DNA from: Maribacter aquimaris
GTDB taxonomy: Bacteria > Bacteroidota > Bacteroidia > Flavobacteriales > Flavobacteriaceae
Assembly (NCBI RefSeq): GCF_014596745.1
Contig: NZ_JABTCF010000003.1
Coordinates: 1 to 64,000, forward strand
Length of the DNA stretch: 64,000 nucleotides
Direction of reading: 5' to 3'
Shown: piece after piece, positions 34,305 to 44,175 of the stretch
Layout of the letters: every line of letters starts with the position of its first letter
Numbering within the stretch: the first letter of the stretch is position 1
Translations under genes and position numbers: made by a program
Notes under the pieces: generated by a model
Database searches by the model: none
What the model was told of the DNA's origin: nothing
Seen by the model: only the letters and a program-made list of their open reading frames with translations

Positions 34305-35996
34305 ATGAGAAGTGATGAAGTGAAAAAAGGACATCAAAGAGCCCCACATAGATCATTGTTTAGGGCAACGGGATTAGTTGATGAAGATTTTGACAAACCC
34401 TTTATAGGGGTTGCAAACTCCTTTATTGAAATTATTCCAGGGCACTTTTTTTTGGACAGGGTATCAAAAGTAATAAAAGAAGAAATTAAGGCTAATGGTT
34501 GTGTTCCTTTTGAATTTAATACCATTGGTGTTGATGATGGTATTGCCATGGGGCATGATGGCATGCTTTTTTCCCTCCCTTCAAGAGAAATTATAGCGAA
34601 CTCTATAGAGACGGTCATGAATGCCCATAAGTTAGATGCCATGATCGCTATTCCAAACTGCGATAAAATAGTTCCGGGAATGATTATGGGCGCCTTACGG
34701 GTAGATGTACCTACCATTTTCGTGAGTGGTGGCCCCATGAAGAAAGGATATACAAAAGATGGTACTCCCATTGATCTTGCTACCGCATTTGAAGCTGTTG
34801 GTAAATACGAGGCTGGTGAAATGACCGATGATGAACTACATGATATAGAGTGTAATGCCTGTCCTAGTGGAGGTAGTTGCTCTGGAATGTTCACGGCAAA
34901 CTCAATGAACACTCTAATGGAGGCTATGGGAATAGCCCTTCCTGGGAATGGTACCATCGTTGCATTAACCAAAGAACGTGAAGCACTATATAGAAAAGCA
35001 GCAAGAAGGATTTGTGAAATAGCAAAGAACAAAGCGGCGACCAAAAAATTTAAACTTACTAATATATTGAATGAAAATGCTGTCAGAAATGCATTCGCGG
35101 TAGATATGGCCATGGGTGGTAGTTCTAACACGGTGTTACATATGTTGGCCATAGCCAAAGAAGCACATGTTGATTTTAATCTTGAAGATATAAACCATAT
35201 TTCTAAAAAAGTTTCACATATCGCTAAAATTTCCCCTAGCTTGTCAACAGTTCATATGGAAGATATTAATAGCGCTGGGGGTGTAAATGCCGTAATGAAA
35301 GAAATGACCAAAAGAGGGGATGATGTTTTAAAGGATAACTTAACAATAACCGGCGAAACAGTTTATGAAAAAATTAAAGATGCACATATAAAAGACACCT
35401 CAATTATTCACACGATAGACAATCCATATTCAAAAGTAGGTGGACTTGCTATTTTATACGGAAATTTAGCTGAACAAGGGGCTGTTATAAAAACAGCAGG
35501 AATTATCGGAGCTAGGGCTTTAACTGGTACAGCAGTATGTTTTAATGGTCAGCCAGAAGCTATTGAAGGAATTATCGGAGGAAAAGTTAAAGCAGGTAAT
35601 GTTGTTGTTATAAGATACGAAGGCCCTAAAGGAGGACCGGGTATGCAAGAAATGTTAGCGCCTACTTCATTAATTATGGGAATGGGACTTGGTGATAAAG
35701 TAGCCTTAATTACCGATGGTAGATTTAGTGGGGCTACTAGGGGAGCTAGTATAGGACATGTAAGTCCGGAAGCTGCAGAAGGTGGTATGATTGGTTTACT
35801 GAAAGATGGTGATGAAATTCATATTGATGTTGATAAGTATATTTTATCGGTAAATTTAAGTGATGAAGAAATTGCACGAAGAAAATCAGAATTCGTTCCA
35901 ATTAAAAAAGAACTAAAGTCTAGTTGGCTTAAACAATATAGGGCATTAGTGACAAATGCAAGTAGTGGGGCTATTTTAAAAACGGATTTATTTTAA
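34305..35996 (+). CDS. ilvD: Dihydroxy-acid dehydratase (IlvD/EDD family)
   Basis: A 563-residue full-length protein. Fe-S ligands are in place: NCDK (C119) and [15 protein letters not shown] (C186, C192), plus the C-terminal GRFSGATRG substrate loop. DHAD converts 2,3-dihydroxy-isovalerate to 2-keto-isovalerate in branched-chain amino acid synthesis; close relatives dehydrate sugar acids. The N-terminus ([19 protein letters not shown]) and the CPSGGSCSG cluster resemble clostridial/archaeal-type DHADs. The codon choice is more AT-rich than in neighbours, and no ilvB/N/C follow. It may therefore be a transferred second copy, or a sugar-acid dehydratase in this catabolic setting. A strong terminator follows. 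Confidence 0.88.
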   Translation: MRSDEVKKGHQRAPHRSLFRATGLVDEDFDKPFIGVANSFIEIIPGHFFLDRVSKVIKEEIKANGCVPFEFNTIGVDDGIAMGHDGMLFSLPSREIIANSIETVMNAHKLDAMIAIPNCDKIVPGMIMGALRVDVPTIFVSGGPMKKGYTKDGTPIDLATAFEAVGKYEAGEMTDDELHDIECNACPSGGSCSGMFTANSMNTLMEAMGIALPGNGTIVALTKEREALYRKAARRICEIAKNKAATKKFKLTNILNENAVRNAFAVDMAMGGSSNTVLHMLAIAKEAHVDFNLEDINHISKKVSHIAKISPSLSTVHMEDINSAGGVNAVMKEMTKRGDDVLKDNLTITGETVYEKIKDAHIKDTSIIHTIDNPYSKVGGLAILYGNLAEQGAVIKTAGIIGARALTGTAVCFNGQPEAIEGIIGGKVKAGNVVVIRYEGPKGGPGMQEMLAPTSLIMGMGLGDKVALITDGRFSGATRGASIGHVSPEAAEGGMIGLLKDGDEIHIDVDKYILSVNLSDEEIARRKSEFVPIKKELKSSWLKQYRALVTNASSGAILKTDLF

Positions 35997-36053
35997 ATAA
36001 TAATACCATATACTCTGGTTCATAATTATAAATATGGACTTCAGTCTTATTTC

Positions 36054-36089
36054 AAAGGTTTGTGACTTATCAAGTCACAAACCTTTTTT
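36054..36089 (+). terminator. Terminator of the ilvD-type gene
   Basis: A perfect 15-bp stem (36054-36068 with 36072-36086) closes a 3-base loop and is followed by TTT. The A-tract on the other side makes it able to act on both strands. It lies 58 bp after the dehydratase stop. Confidence 0.92.
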
Positions 36090-36378
36090 GTTCAATAACG
36101 GAAATATTGAGTTTGCCGTTTAAAAAACTTTACTGTCAGAATCCTTACATACGAATAGGTAAACAAAATTATATTGATTTAATTTCGCCTTGGATAAGTA
36201 ATGAAGAAGAGATAAGTTAGGACACCATGTCGGCGAACCAAATTAAAAGATCAAATAAAAAATCGTTATTGAACTATTATTGATTATCCTACATCCCAAT
36301 TGCCCCATTGATTAGTTTGGGGCCTTGATCAATTGTCCCCCTGCCCCTTCGTTAAAAAGTAGAGACCAATAGTACCAT
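36090..36378. other. Convergent intergenic region with GC-rich inverted repeats
   Basis: No gene is supported. gcccca (36302-36307) and tggggc (36318-36323) form a 6-bp stem. The same ggggc (36319-36323) can alternatively pair with gcccc at 36342-36346. The structures lie downstream of the minus-strand DUF1080 gene and could form its transcript end, although no clear T-run follows. Confidence 0.45.
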
Positions 36379-37065
36379 TCATAATTTTTTCAATATCAAT
36401 TCCTTATAAAATACTGCCATCGACGGACCTGCATGAACCTGCAATGCCAACACTCCTGAAGATGCCGATTTCTTGGTTTCATTATCCACAACATCCATTG
36501 TCAATTGCCCATTGATGTAATGCTGTAAATGACTCCCCTTGGCCACAATGCGGTAGTCATTCCAATCCTCTTGTTTTATAACGGCCTGAATCCCTTCAGT
36601 GGTGTTAAATCGTTCCACTGTTTTCTGTCCATCTTTCGAAACAACCACCTTTTCACCCCGCTGAGCGATAATTCCCCTTCCTTTTTCTTCGTACAATATC
36701 CCGGAATATTGAATGCCCGCTTCCATATCCGCTTGGTAGCCACCAACAATGAATTTATCTTGATCTACTACCCTAGCCCTATATTGGACACCGCTATTCC
36801 CTCCTATAATTTTGTATTTGAATGTCAACTCAAAATCCGACACAATCATATCGTGAATTAAAAAAGTATTATGCCCAATAACCCGTTCATCGGTGGTTTC
36901 CCCCTTAATGCAACCATCTTCCACCGACCAAACCTGGCTATCACCCCGCCAATGGCTAAGATCTTTGCCATTGAACAATTGCTCTGTTTCATTTGCTTTC
37001 TGACCTGCTAAATTGCAACTCATCACCATGGCCATAAGCGCCGTGTAAATTACTTTATAATTCAT
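36379..37065 (-). CDS. Exported DUF1080 protein
   Basis: A 228-residue protein. The N-terminal hydrophobic signal contains MAMVMSCNLAG, compatible with a lipobox at Cys17. A single DUF1080 domain follows: QLFNGKDLSHWRGDSQVW, SGVQYRARVVD, KQEDWNDYRIVAKGSHLQHYINGQ, GVLALQVHAGPSM. The start codon overlaps the stop of the upstream propeller/cytochrome gene by 4 bp (ATGA type), so translation is coupled. In the keto-sugar pathway it would be the lyase that cleaves the C3-oxidised glycoside. Confidence 0.9.
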   Translation of the reverse strand: MNYKVIYTALMAMVMSCNLAGQKANETEQLFNGKDLSHWRGDSQVWSVEDGCIKGETTDERVIGHNTFLIHDMIVSDFELTFKYKIIGGNSGVQYRARVVDQDKFIVGGYQADMEAGIQYSGILYEEKGRGIIAQRGEKVVVSKDGQKTVERFNTTEGIQAVIKQEDWNDYRIVAKGSHLQHYINGQLTMDVVDNETKKSASSGVLALQVHAGPSMAVFYKELILKKL

Positions 37066-39668
37066 TTTTTTATTTTATCTTGGTTTCCGCCTGACAACAT
37101 ATACGCTATCAAATCTGTAATTTCCTGTTCATTCAATCTATTGACCAAGCCTGCTGGCATTGGTGATATTTTGGACAGCTCAACGCTTTCCAGTCTATCC
37201 TTTCTCACTTTTGCGGTAACATCGGGAGCAAAAGCACTTATAGCCACTTCAATAGTATTGTCATCTTCATTGATTTCGATTCCTGTGATTACAGAACCAT
37301 CCTCCATATGATAATCTGAATATTGATACCTATCCCCAATGGTTCCAGAAGGATTAACAATGGCTTCGGCGATTGCCCCAACCGTGAATCTTGAACCTAT
37401 TTGGGTTAATTCTGGCCCCGTGCTACCTCCTTCCCCATTCATACTATGACAAGAAATACATAATGAAGCCTTAAACATATTCCTGCCATTTTCAAAATCT
37501 GCGTTTTTGTAATTCTTTTCGTAAGCGGACATTAACAACTCTACCGAATAAGCCATACCGGGACCTTGAGGTTGCTTTACATCCTCCATATAATCCGGCC
37601 TGCGTGCCGCTGCGATTTCAGTCAATTCAGAAAGGTAATCCTGTTCTTCTTCAGGAACATTGGCCAAAGCCTCTTTTTGGATTGCCCTAATAAAATTCAA
37701 ATACTGTTTCCCCCCAGCTTTTTGCATCGCATCGCCAAACCATTTAAAATAACGCTCCCTTGTAGATGTTGACCATCCCTTTTGAAGGTAACTCAAACTC
37801 TTGGCATAACTAATATTGCGTTGATTTGGCATATTTGCCAGCATATTCTCAACATCCTTTCCGTATTGCTCACTTCTATTGGAAATATCACCGGATATGT
37901 ACAACGCTTTCATACCCTCCGTAGAAGTATTCGTCTCCATTTCATCCAATGTCAACCCAACAATTTCCGCTACCTGCAAATAACTTAGGATCTTACACAA
38001 TTCCATATTCACAGCCTCGGAACTTGCCAAATAGGCAGGTAAGAACAGCTTTTTGATTTTTTTATGCATATCGTTTGGCAAGCTTCCTTCCATTCTTGTT
38101 AAAAGCAAATCAACTGCTCTTATAAAATCCAGTTTTTTAGATTCCTCCAAACTTTGCCATTCAATTCCCACTAAGATTTTCAAGGCTTCCACCCTAGCGG
38201 CATCATCACCATGACGCGCAATGGCCAAGGCCAGACCAACAGCAACTTCCGGCGGATTATCTTTCTTGATTTCATCTTTCCAATGTGCGTAATCCAAATG
38301 CTCCAAAGCCACCCGGGCCGAATATCGAATGGCTCGATCTTCATGATTTAAATGCTTCATGATCAACGGAATTTGGTCCGCTGAGGGACTCACGTGCAAC
38401 ACTTCCAGTTCCCGTCTTAAATCCCGTTGTCTTTTTCCATCGGAGCGCTCTTCCAAGGCCAATACTTCAAAGGGCAAATCACCTTCATAGGTTACGCGGT
38501 ACAGTCCGGATTCCAAACGTCTTCCTCCTGTTAAGAAGTATAAGGCCCCATCATCACCCACGACACCATTGGTAAGGGGTAAGGGAACACCGGAAAGAAA
38601 CTCTGTGACCTCTGCATCAAACGAACTGCCTTTGGGTGTTAGCTTTGCATGGTACATCGTTCCATAACTCCAATCAAACAAGTACAATCCCTTTTGATAA
38701 TAGGCCGGGAATTTCAATTCCCTTCCATCTAAAAGACCTGTTGGTGATCCTTGCCCCAAATTGGCAATACCTGAAAGGTTATCTGGATAAAAGTCCTTAA
38801 ATTTTCCTGTTCCTGTCCTCCATCCAAAATCGGCACCGCTCGTCATATGGATCAAACGGATGGGTCGGTACCACGGCATGCCTAGATCATACTCCATATC
38901 AGAATCAAAACCAAACAATTCATTATCACGATTAAAGGCTATATCATAAGTGTTTCTAGTCCCAACCGTTATCAGCGTCCATTTTTTACCTTCAAAATCC
39001 GTTTGGGCTACCCAACCACCCGGTGCCTTTCTTGAATTGGCATGTCCACTGGGGTCTTTAATGACCGGTAATAAATTATCCTCTCCCCATACTTCTGGAA
39101 CCCTACCATGGACGTCGCTGGGAATATCCGTATGGTTTCCAAAAACCATATACATGGATTGACCATCCGGGGCCAATACAATATTGTGTGGTCCGTGCTC
39201 CCCATTCCCGTTTAGGGTCTTTAACGTTTTAACCTTATCCAATTCCCCATCCCCATTGGAATCGATGATTTTATACAATCCACTTTGGATCTTTTCATCA
39301 TTTGAGTTTACCAAGGCGAACAATTCTTTATTGTGGTATAACAACCCTTGGGCCAATCCAATATTTACCTCTAATTTCCGTACTTCAAAAACATCCTTTT
39401 CCCCTGATTTGGTAAGTCTGGATTTATAAATGCTTCCGTATTGGTCGGAAGTATAGAAATTTCCTTGATCATCCTTGGCTATACTTACCCAGGAGCCTTG
39501 TTCCTTATCGGTAGGTTCATACAATTTAGAGATAACAAAACCTTTTGGAAGTGTAATACCATCGATTGTGACCGTTTCAACAATAGGTGTTTCGTTATCC
39601 GAGTCCAGATTACAGGAATAAAACAGAATGCTCGCGAGGCTTAATAATAATAGCGTAATTCTTTTCAT
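37062..39668 (-). CDS. Beta-propeller/HEAT/cytochrome c lipoprotein (glucose/sorbosone-dehydrogenase-like)
   Basis: An 868-residue protein with a lipobox (LFYSC, Cys19). A six-bladed-type propeller (about 35-395) contains LYEPTDKEQGSWVSIAKDD, GPHNIVLAPDGQSMYMVFG, YDIAFNRDNELFGFDSDME and an IHMTSGADFGWR segment. HEAT-like helices follow (about 410-720). A C-terminal cytochrome c domain has C737-I-S-C740-H741 and a candidate axial Met837 in SPMPAG. Such large proteins are frequent in Planctomycetes and in Bacteroidota loci with DUF1080. The cytochrome could pass electrons from sugar oxidation to the respiratory chain. It starts the two-gene operon with the DUF1080 gene. Confidence 0.88.
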   Translation of the reverse strand: MKRITLLLLSLASILFYSCNLDSDNETPIVETVTIDGITLPKGFVISKLYEPTDKEQGSWVSIAKDDQGNFYTSDQYGSIYKSRLTKSGEKDVFEVRKLEVNIGLAQGLLYHNKELFALVNSNDEKIQSGLYKIIDSNGDGELDKVKTLKTLNGNGEHGPHNIVLAPDGQSMYMVFGNHTDIPSDVHGRVPEVWGEDNLLPVIKDPSGHANSRKAPGGWVAQTDFEGKKWTLITVGTRNTYDIAFNRDNELFGFDSDMEYDLGMPWYRPIRLIHMTSGADFGWRTGTGKFKDFYPDNLSGIANLGQGSPTGLLDGRELKFPAYYQKGLYLFDWSYGTMYHAKLTPKGSSFDAEVTEFLSGVPLPLTNGVVGDDGALYFLTGGRRLESGLYRVTYEGDLPFEVLALEERSDGKRQRDLRRELEVLHVSPSADQIPLIMKHLNHEDRAIRYSARVALEHLDYAHWKDEIKKDNPPEVAVGLALAIARHGDDAARVEALKILVGIEWQSLEESKKLDFIRAVDLLLTRMEGSLPNDMHKKIKKLFLPAYLASSEAVNMELCKILSYLQVAEIVGLTLDEMETNTSTEGMKALYISGDISNRSEQYGKDVENMLANMPNQRNISYAKSLSYLQKGWSTSTRERYFKWFGDAMQKAGGKQYLNFIRAIQKEALANVPEEEQDYLSELTEIAAARRPDYMEDVKQPQGPGMAYSVELLMSAYEKNYKNADFENGRNMFKASLCISCHSMNGEGGSTGPELTQIGSRFTVGAIAEAIVNPSGTIGDRYQYSDYHMEDGSVITGIEINEDDNTIEVAISAFAPDVTAKVRKDRLESVELSKISPMPAGLVNRLNEQEITDLIAYMLSGGNQDKIKK

Positions 39669-40307
39669 AAAATAATTAGTGGTTGGTTGATCCTAATATA
39701 CCGGTAAATATCCCGAACGTGGATATTCTGGCATCTGTTAAAAATAGACATAAAGTTTTAGATTTTTTGTTTTTAAGAAATGGACCCGTCATAAATTAGG
39801 TTTGCAAAGACTTAAATATCCTGATTTAACCCTTCCAGATTTTGCCCCTTGTCGAAATATGGGAACATGGGAAAACCCCTTATCCGTAAACCAATCGAAT
39901 TATCGGCTTTTTGATTTCCACAATTATGACGTAATCTAAAGGATTGCGTATCTTTATGATGTCGCAAAATACATATCCCGATTTATGGGTGAATGCTTTG
40001 GACAAAAAAGAAAAAAACAAGACAAAAGGCTTCGGCCCGGTGTGAAGTCGGAAGCAAAAAGCTTCTGTACTCCCGCCCTATCCTAAGCCCAGACATTGTA
40101 CACTATTTACAAAATTTAATCGGATGTAGTTCAAACAATCAATAGATCGATCTTCTTTTTTTACTTTACCGTTCGGGAATTGAAGCCTTTATTAAATCCA
40201 CGTATGCAGCCATTGGAATCCATGCCATACCCGTTGTCTTGCTTATTCTAATATAAAACGCCTATCATGTATTACATCCATCGCTGAAAAATCATATAGC
40301 CCATAAA
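39669..40307. other. Large divergent intergenic region
   Basis: The region separates the propeller/cytochrome gene (minus) from mnmH (plus) and should hold promoters for both. The only short reading frame of note is 39956-40045 (29 codons, starting MMSQNTYPDLWVNA), with no clear ribosome site. I would not call it a gene. No terminator, tRNA or repeat was recognised. Confidence 0.4.
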
Positions 40308-41342
40308 ATGAAACAATACATTACCATTGACTTTTATTTTAACAATTTAGAGCATATTCCGATTATCGATGTCCGGTCACCGGGAGAGTTTGCGAAAGGG
40401 CATATCCCCGGGGCCAATACTATTGGATTATTTACCAATGAAGAACGGGCAATCGTTGGCACCGCCTATAAAAAAGAATCAAAAGAAAGGGCCATTGAAC
40501 TTGGGTATGGATTTGTAAAACCCAAACTAAATGACTTTATAACCCAATCTATTGGGGTTGCCCCTGAAAAAGAGGTTGTAGTTCATTGTTGGCGTGGAGG
40601 GATGAGGAGTAGTGCCTTTGCGGATCATCTAATCGAGAATGGGTTTAAAAAGGTTTACGTCATTGAAAAAGGGTACAAAGCTTATAGAAACTATGTGTTG
40701 CGGTTTTTTGAACAACCCTTTAATCTTAAAATCTTAGGAGGATATACAGGTACAGGGAAAACTGAAATACTGCATTTTTTAGAAAAGAAAGGGCAACAGG
40801 TTATTGATTTGGAAGGATTGGCCAACCATAGAGGTTCTGCTTTTGGAGGGATCGATCTACCGCCACAACCCACAACGGAGCAATTTGAAAACAACCTTTT
40901 TACAAAAGTTCGGAGTTTACATCCTGAAACGCCAATATGGATCGAGGACGAAAGTAAGGCAATAGGGAAAGTAGCGATTCCCGATCGATTATATTTTAAA
41001 ATGAGGGATATGCCCGTATATTTCCTGGATATTCCTATTCAGGAAAGAATAAAACACCTTGTGGATACCTACGCCCAACTCAGTCAGGATAAATTGGCGG
41101 AAGCCATTGGTAGAATAACCAAAAGGCTTGGGAATGAGAAAGCTAAATTGGCCTTGAATGCGCTAGAAAATAATAATTACGATAAGGTTGTAGCGCTTAT
41201 CCTTTCCTATTACGACAAATACTATTTAAAAGGATTACAAAAACGTCAGGAATCTGCAATTTTAAAATTTGAGATCACTTCCGTGAACCATGAGGAAACG
41301 GCAGATTTTTTAATAAATTTAATAAATCAGAAAAATGGATGA
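40308..41342 (+). CDS. mnmH: tRNA 2-selenouridine synthase (MnmH/SelU)
   Basis: A 344-residue protein with an N-terminal rhodanese domain (about 10-135; active-site Cys94 in [12 protein letters not shown]) and a C-terminal P-loop domain (Walker [10 protein letters not shown] at 144-152). MnmH replaces sulfur with selenium at the wobble 2-thiouridine of tRNA-Lys/Glu/Gln using selenophosphate, passing through a geranylated intermediate. Its partner SelD is encoded directly after it with an 8-bp overlap. Length and motifs are normal for the family. Confidence 0.95.
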   Translation: MKQYITIDFYFNNLEHIPIIDVRSPGEFAKGHIPGANTIGLFTNEERAIVGTAYKKESKERAIELGYGFVKPKLNDFITQSIGVAPEKEVVVHCWRGGMRSSAFADHLIENGFKKVYVIEKGYKAYRNYVLRFFEQPFNLKILGGYTGTGKTEILHFLEKKGQQVIDLEGLANHRGSAFGGIDLPPQPTTEQFENNLFTKVRSLHPETPIWIEDESKAIGKVAIPDRLYFKMRDMPVYFLDIPIQERIKHLVDTYAQLSQDKLAEAIGRITKRLGNEKAKLALNALENNNYDKVVALILSYYDKYYLKGLQKRQESAILKFEITSVNHEETADFLINLINQKNG

Positions 41343-42375
41343 ACCTATAAAAATGACAAGTTTTAGCCACGGTGCAGGTTGTGGCTGCAAAATATCGCCC
41401 AAGGTATTAACGACAATATTGGAATCATGTTCCCCTAAAATTGAAGACCCACATCTTTTAGTGGGTAACGATACTCGGGATGATGCTGCTGTATATGACA
41501 TGGGAGATGGAACGGCCATCATCAGTACTACTGATTTTTTCCTACCCATAGTGGACGACCCTTTCACTTTTGGAAGGATTGCCGCTACCAATGCCATTAG
41601 CGATATCTATGCCATGGGAGGGAAACCATTAATGGCGATTGCCATCTTGGGGTGGCCCATTGATAAAATAGACCCCACAGTGGCAGCCCAGGTTATGGAA
41701 GGCGGAAGAAAAGCCTGCTCCGACGCGAAAATCATACTTGCTGGAGGGCATAGTATCGATAATCCAGAACCTATTTTTGGACTTGCAGTTACTGGATCGG
41801 TAGCCATCCCTAATTTAAAATGCAATGATAAAGCGGAATCAGGAAGCATTCTTTATCTCACCAAACCTTTGGGTATCGGTATTTTGGCTACCGCACAAAA
41901 GAAAGGGGTTTTGGAAGAAGAACATAAGGATATTGCCGCTAATTCAATGGTCATATTAAATGATGTCGGATTGGAACTATCTGAAATAGAAGGAATTACA
42001 GCCCTAACCGATGTTACTGGGTTTGGACTTATGGGCCATTTATTGGAAGTGTGTGAAGGAAGCAATGTATCTGCCGTTATTAATTATGACAACGTTCCCG
42101 TTTTCGAAGAGATCCATGGCTATATCGATAAAAAATGTATCCCTGGGGGAACGCTGAGAAACTGGGACAGTTATGGTCATAAGCTTCATATTGAGAATGA
42201 AAAGCAACGATATATCCTATGTGATCCACAAACCAGTGGAGGGTTATTAATTGCTGTTAAAAAAGAAGCCTCCCAAAAAGTTGAATCCATCCTAAAAAGC
42301 AAGGGGCTTTTTGCCAAACCCATAGGGGAACTCATAGAACGATCGGAATTGCCTATATATATTAATGAAAAATAA
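41335..42375 (+). CDS. selD: Selenide, water dikinase (SelD)
   Basis: A 346-residue protein making selenophosphate from selenide and ATP. The N-terminal [12 protein letters not shown] motif supplies the catalytic Cys16 and Lys19 (E. coli Cys17 and Lys20). There is no in-frame TGA, so this is the Cys form, not a selenoprotein. The AIR-synthase-like core follows ([31 protein letters not shown], cut here; [16 protein letters not shown]). It overlaps mnmH by 8 bp, so the two are translationally coupled. Together they suffice for tRNA selenation. No SelA/SelB or Sec tRNA gene is visible in the window. Confidence 0.96.
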   Translation: MDEPIKMTSFSHGAGCGCKISPKVLTTILESCSPKIEDPHLLVGNDTRDDAAVYDMGDGTAIISTTDFFLPIVDDPFTFGRIAATNAISDIYAMGGKPLMAIAILGWPIDKIDPTVAAQVMEGGRKACSDAKIILAGGHSIDNPEPIFGLAVTGSVAIPNLKCNDKAESGSILYLTKPLGIGILATAQKKGVLEEEHKDIAANSMVILNDVGLELSEIEGITALTDVTGFGLMGHLLEVCEGSNVSAVINYDNVPVFEEIHGYIDKKCIPGGTLRNWDSYGHKLHIENEKQRYILCDPQTSGGLLIAVKKEASQKVESILKSKGLFAKPIGELIERSELPIYINEK

Positions 42376-42520
42376 TAGTGGAAAGAACGATTTGAAGAAG
42401 AACAAGCAAAACATACTACAAGGGATTTATCAACTACAGGTCGAAGAAGACCATACCATAACCAAGCCTATAGCCCTTACGACCTTCTGGCTTATTTGTC
42501 AAGTTTTTATATTTTTATGA
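42365..42520 (+). CDS. Small hypothetical protein overlapping selD
   Basis: A 51-codon frame begins at an ATG overlapping the end of selD by 11 bp and stops at 42518-42520. The N-terminal half is very basic ([12 protein letters not shown]) and the end is hydrophobic ([11 protein letters not shown]). I recognise no family. It could be a translationally coupled small protein or the truncated start of a lost gene; the GC-rich segment right after it (42522-42660) supports truncation. Confidence 0.35.
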   Translation: MKNNSGKNDLKKNKQNILQGIYQLQVEEDHTITKPIALTTFWLICQVFIFL

Positions 42521-42521
42521 A

Positions 42522-42660
42522 GTTCCCCCCTGAGGTGGCATACGGCTTTGCGTTCATCCAGCGAATTAAAAACGCCACCGCGGCAACTCTGCTCTCCCAA
42601 TGCCTGCGCAGAAATGATAGGCTAGGTTTCATAGGACGACCGCTATGGCTTAGAAGGACG
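42522..42660. repeat. GC-rich intergenic element with inverted repeats
   Basis: A segment clearly richer in G+C than its surroundings lies between selD and the RibD-like gene. ggtggc (42534-42539) pairs with gccacc (42574-42579), and a tgcgca palindrome and other short inverted repeats follow. Short open frames on both strands lack protein character. It looks like a dispersed repeat or mobile remnant, which sequence search would decide. Confidence 0.35.
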
Positions 42661-42677
42661 CCTAAAAAAACGAAGAC

Positions 42678-43229
42678 ATGCAAAGAATAATTTATTACGT
42701 AGCCAGTTCCCTTGACGGATTTATTGCAGGAGTGGATGACGACATTAGCAAGTTCATTCCCCAAGGCAATGGGGTACAAAAGTATTTATCCGATTTAAAA
42801 AATTTCGAGACGGTAATCATGGGGCGTCGAACCTATGAATTTGGTTATCAATATGGACTGGAACCGGGACAACCGGCGTATCCTCATATGGAACATCATA
42901 TATTCTCTGAAACCTTAACCATGGATACCCTCGCGAAAAATGTCCATATTGAAAAAATTTCAACAGATCGGATCAACGAAATCAAGAGGAACTCGATAAC
43001 GGATATTTATCTCTGCGGTGGCGGACAATTTGCCGGCTGGCTTCTCGACAATGGATTGATCGACCAATTGAAACTAAAATTGAATCCGATCATACTCGGG
43101 GAAGGCATACCCCTTTTCGGAAATTCAAAAGCCTCATTGGTCGGAAAATTGATTGACAAAGAATGGTTTGATGAAGGATTGCAAATTTTGACCTACGATT
43201 TGAAAGATATAAACGCCCAAGGTAGCTAA
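42678..43229 (+). CDS. Dihydrofolate-reductase-like (RibD C-terminal) protein
   Basis: A 183-residue protein. The start MQRIIYYVASSLDGFIAG, ETVIMGRRTYEFGYQYG, ITDIYLCGGGQFAGWLLDNGLIDQLKLKLNPIILGEGIPLF (segments quoted shortened) are hallmarks of the RibD C-terminal/DHFR-like NADPH-dependent reductase fold (YwjB/YyaP type). Its physiological substrate is unknown in this subgroup. It appears monocistronic on the plus strand. Confidence 0.88.
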   Translation: MQRIIYYVASSLDGFIAGVDDDISKFIPQGNGVQKYLSDLKNFETVIMGRRTYEFGYQYGLEPGQPAYPHMEHHIFSETLTMDTLAKNVHIEKISTDRINEIKRNSITDIYLCGGGQFAGWLLDNGLIDQLKLKLNPIILGEGIPLFGNSKASLVGKLIDKEWFDEGLQILTYDLKDINAQGS

Positions 43230-43435
43230 TAATAAAATTTTATTGGTCCACTACCCTATCTGAAAATGTAATGAAGTTCCCATATTAGAAACAATCAGTA
43301 TCCGTAGAAATACGTTCATTTCCTAAGACCTGCCAAGAAGGATTTTGGGTACAAAATGGAACAAATACTTTTATACTCATTTAGGAAATAAAATGTCCTA
43401 CCTAGGCTTATTAAGGCTACCTTCGGCAAAAAACA

Positions 43436-44044
43436 ATGTCGATAGAGGAAAGAGTACAATTGGTAGAAAACCTTTTTCTTCAATTGGAGCAAGAAACCAC
43501 CGTGTTTCAACAAACATCAGGGCTCGGCTGTGTTTCCGGCTGTGGAAAATGTTGTACATATCCCGATATAGAAGCTTCCCCTCTCGAATTCTTGCCTTGG
43601 GCCTTTCATCTATTTTTAAATGGGGAAGCCGAAAAAACACTCCTTTTGTTAAATAAGTCCACCAGTTTAACCTGTTTGATTTACAAGCCATTATCCATTA
43701 TTGGTCAAGGTCGTTGCAGCGATTATAAATACCGTGGATTGATTTGTAGGCTATTTGGATTTGCAGCCAATACCGATAAATATGGAAAATTGCGATTGGC
43801 TACTTGTAAGATCATCAAGGAAGGTCAGTCGGATAACTATAATAAAACGGCAGAAGCAATTACAAAAGATTTGAATATCCCAGTATTCACGGAATATTAC
43901 ATGCAATTAAACCAAATAGATTTCCATTTGGGAAATATCATATTACCTGTTAATAAAGCCCTGAAAATGGCCTTGGAAGAAGTCTTACAATATTATGCCT
44001 ACAGGCCTATGCCCAGCATAGGAAAAAATGCGCTACCTGCCTAA
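43436..44044 (+). CDS. YkgJ-family cysteine-cluster protein
   Basis: A 202-residue protein with a Cys cluster typical of the UPF0153/YkgJ zinc- or iron-binding family: CVSGCGKCC (about 32-40), then C80, GRCSDYKYRGLICRLFGF (about 91-108) and ATCK near 122. The family is thought to bind a metal or Fe-S centre, but its function is unknown. It stands alone on the plus strand. Confidence 0.85.
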   Translation: MSIEERVQLVENLFLQLEQETTVFQQTSGLGCVSGCGKCCTYPDIEASPLEFLPWAFHLFLNGEAEKTLLLLNKSTSLTCLIYKPLSIIGQGRCSDYKYRGLICRLFGFAANTDKYGKLRLATCKIIKEGQSDNYNKTAEAITKDLNIPVFTEYYMQLNQIDFHLGNIILPVNKALKMALEEVLQYYAYRPMPSIGKNALPA

Positions 44045-44109
44045 TGTTTCATCTTACCATTAGTTGTATCTCGCCGTAGCCTTACCTGATTACATTGAAT
44101 TCTTTAAAA

Positions 44110-44143
44110 AACACCCCTGACATCATTTGTCATCAGGTGTGTT
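44110..44143. terminator. Imperfect bidirectional hairpin terminator
   Basis: aacacccctgacatcat (44110 onward) folds back on gtcatcaggtgtgtt (to 44143) with small internal mismatches. An A-run precedes it and a short T-run (GTTTAAATTT) follows it. It separates the YkgJ-like gene from the GyrI-like gene. Confidence 0.55.
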
Positions 44144-44175
44144 TAAATTTGCATGAAATCAAAAAATAGAATTGG

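Noticed and set aside
34334-35158. 274-codon open frame on the minus strand
   Set aside because: It lies entirely inside the IlvD-type gene, whose motifs are unambiguous, and shows no domain of its own.
39956-40045. 29-codon reading frame MMSQNTYPDLW...
   Set aside because: No ribosome-binding site, no recognised family and very short; not enough to call a gene.
41335-42375. Selenocysteine-containing SelD
   Set aside because: The catalytic position is a Cys codon and there is no in-frame TGA or SECIS-like hairpin.
42507-42779. 90-codon minus-strand frame across the GC-rich element
   Set aside because: It runs into the RibD-like gene on the opposite strand and its composition reflects the GC-rich repeat-like DNA.
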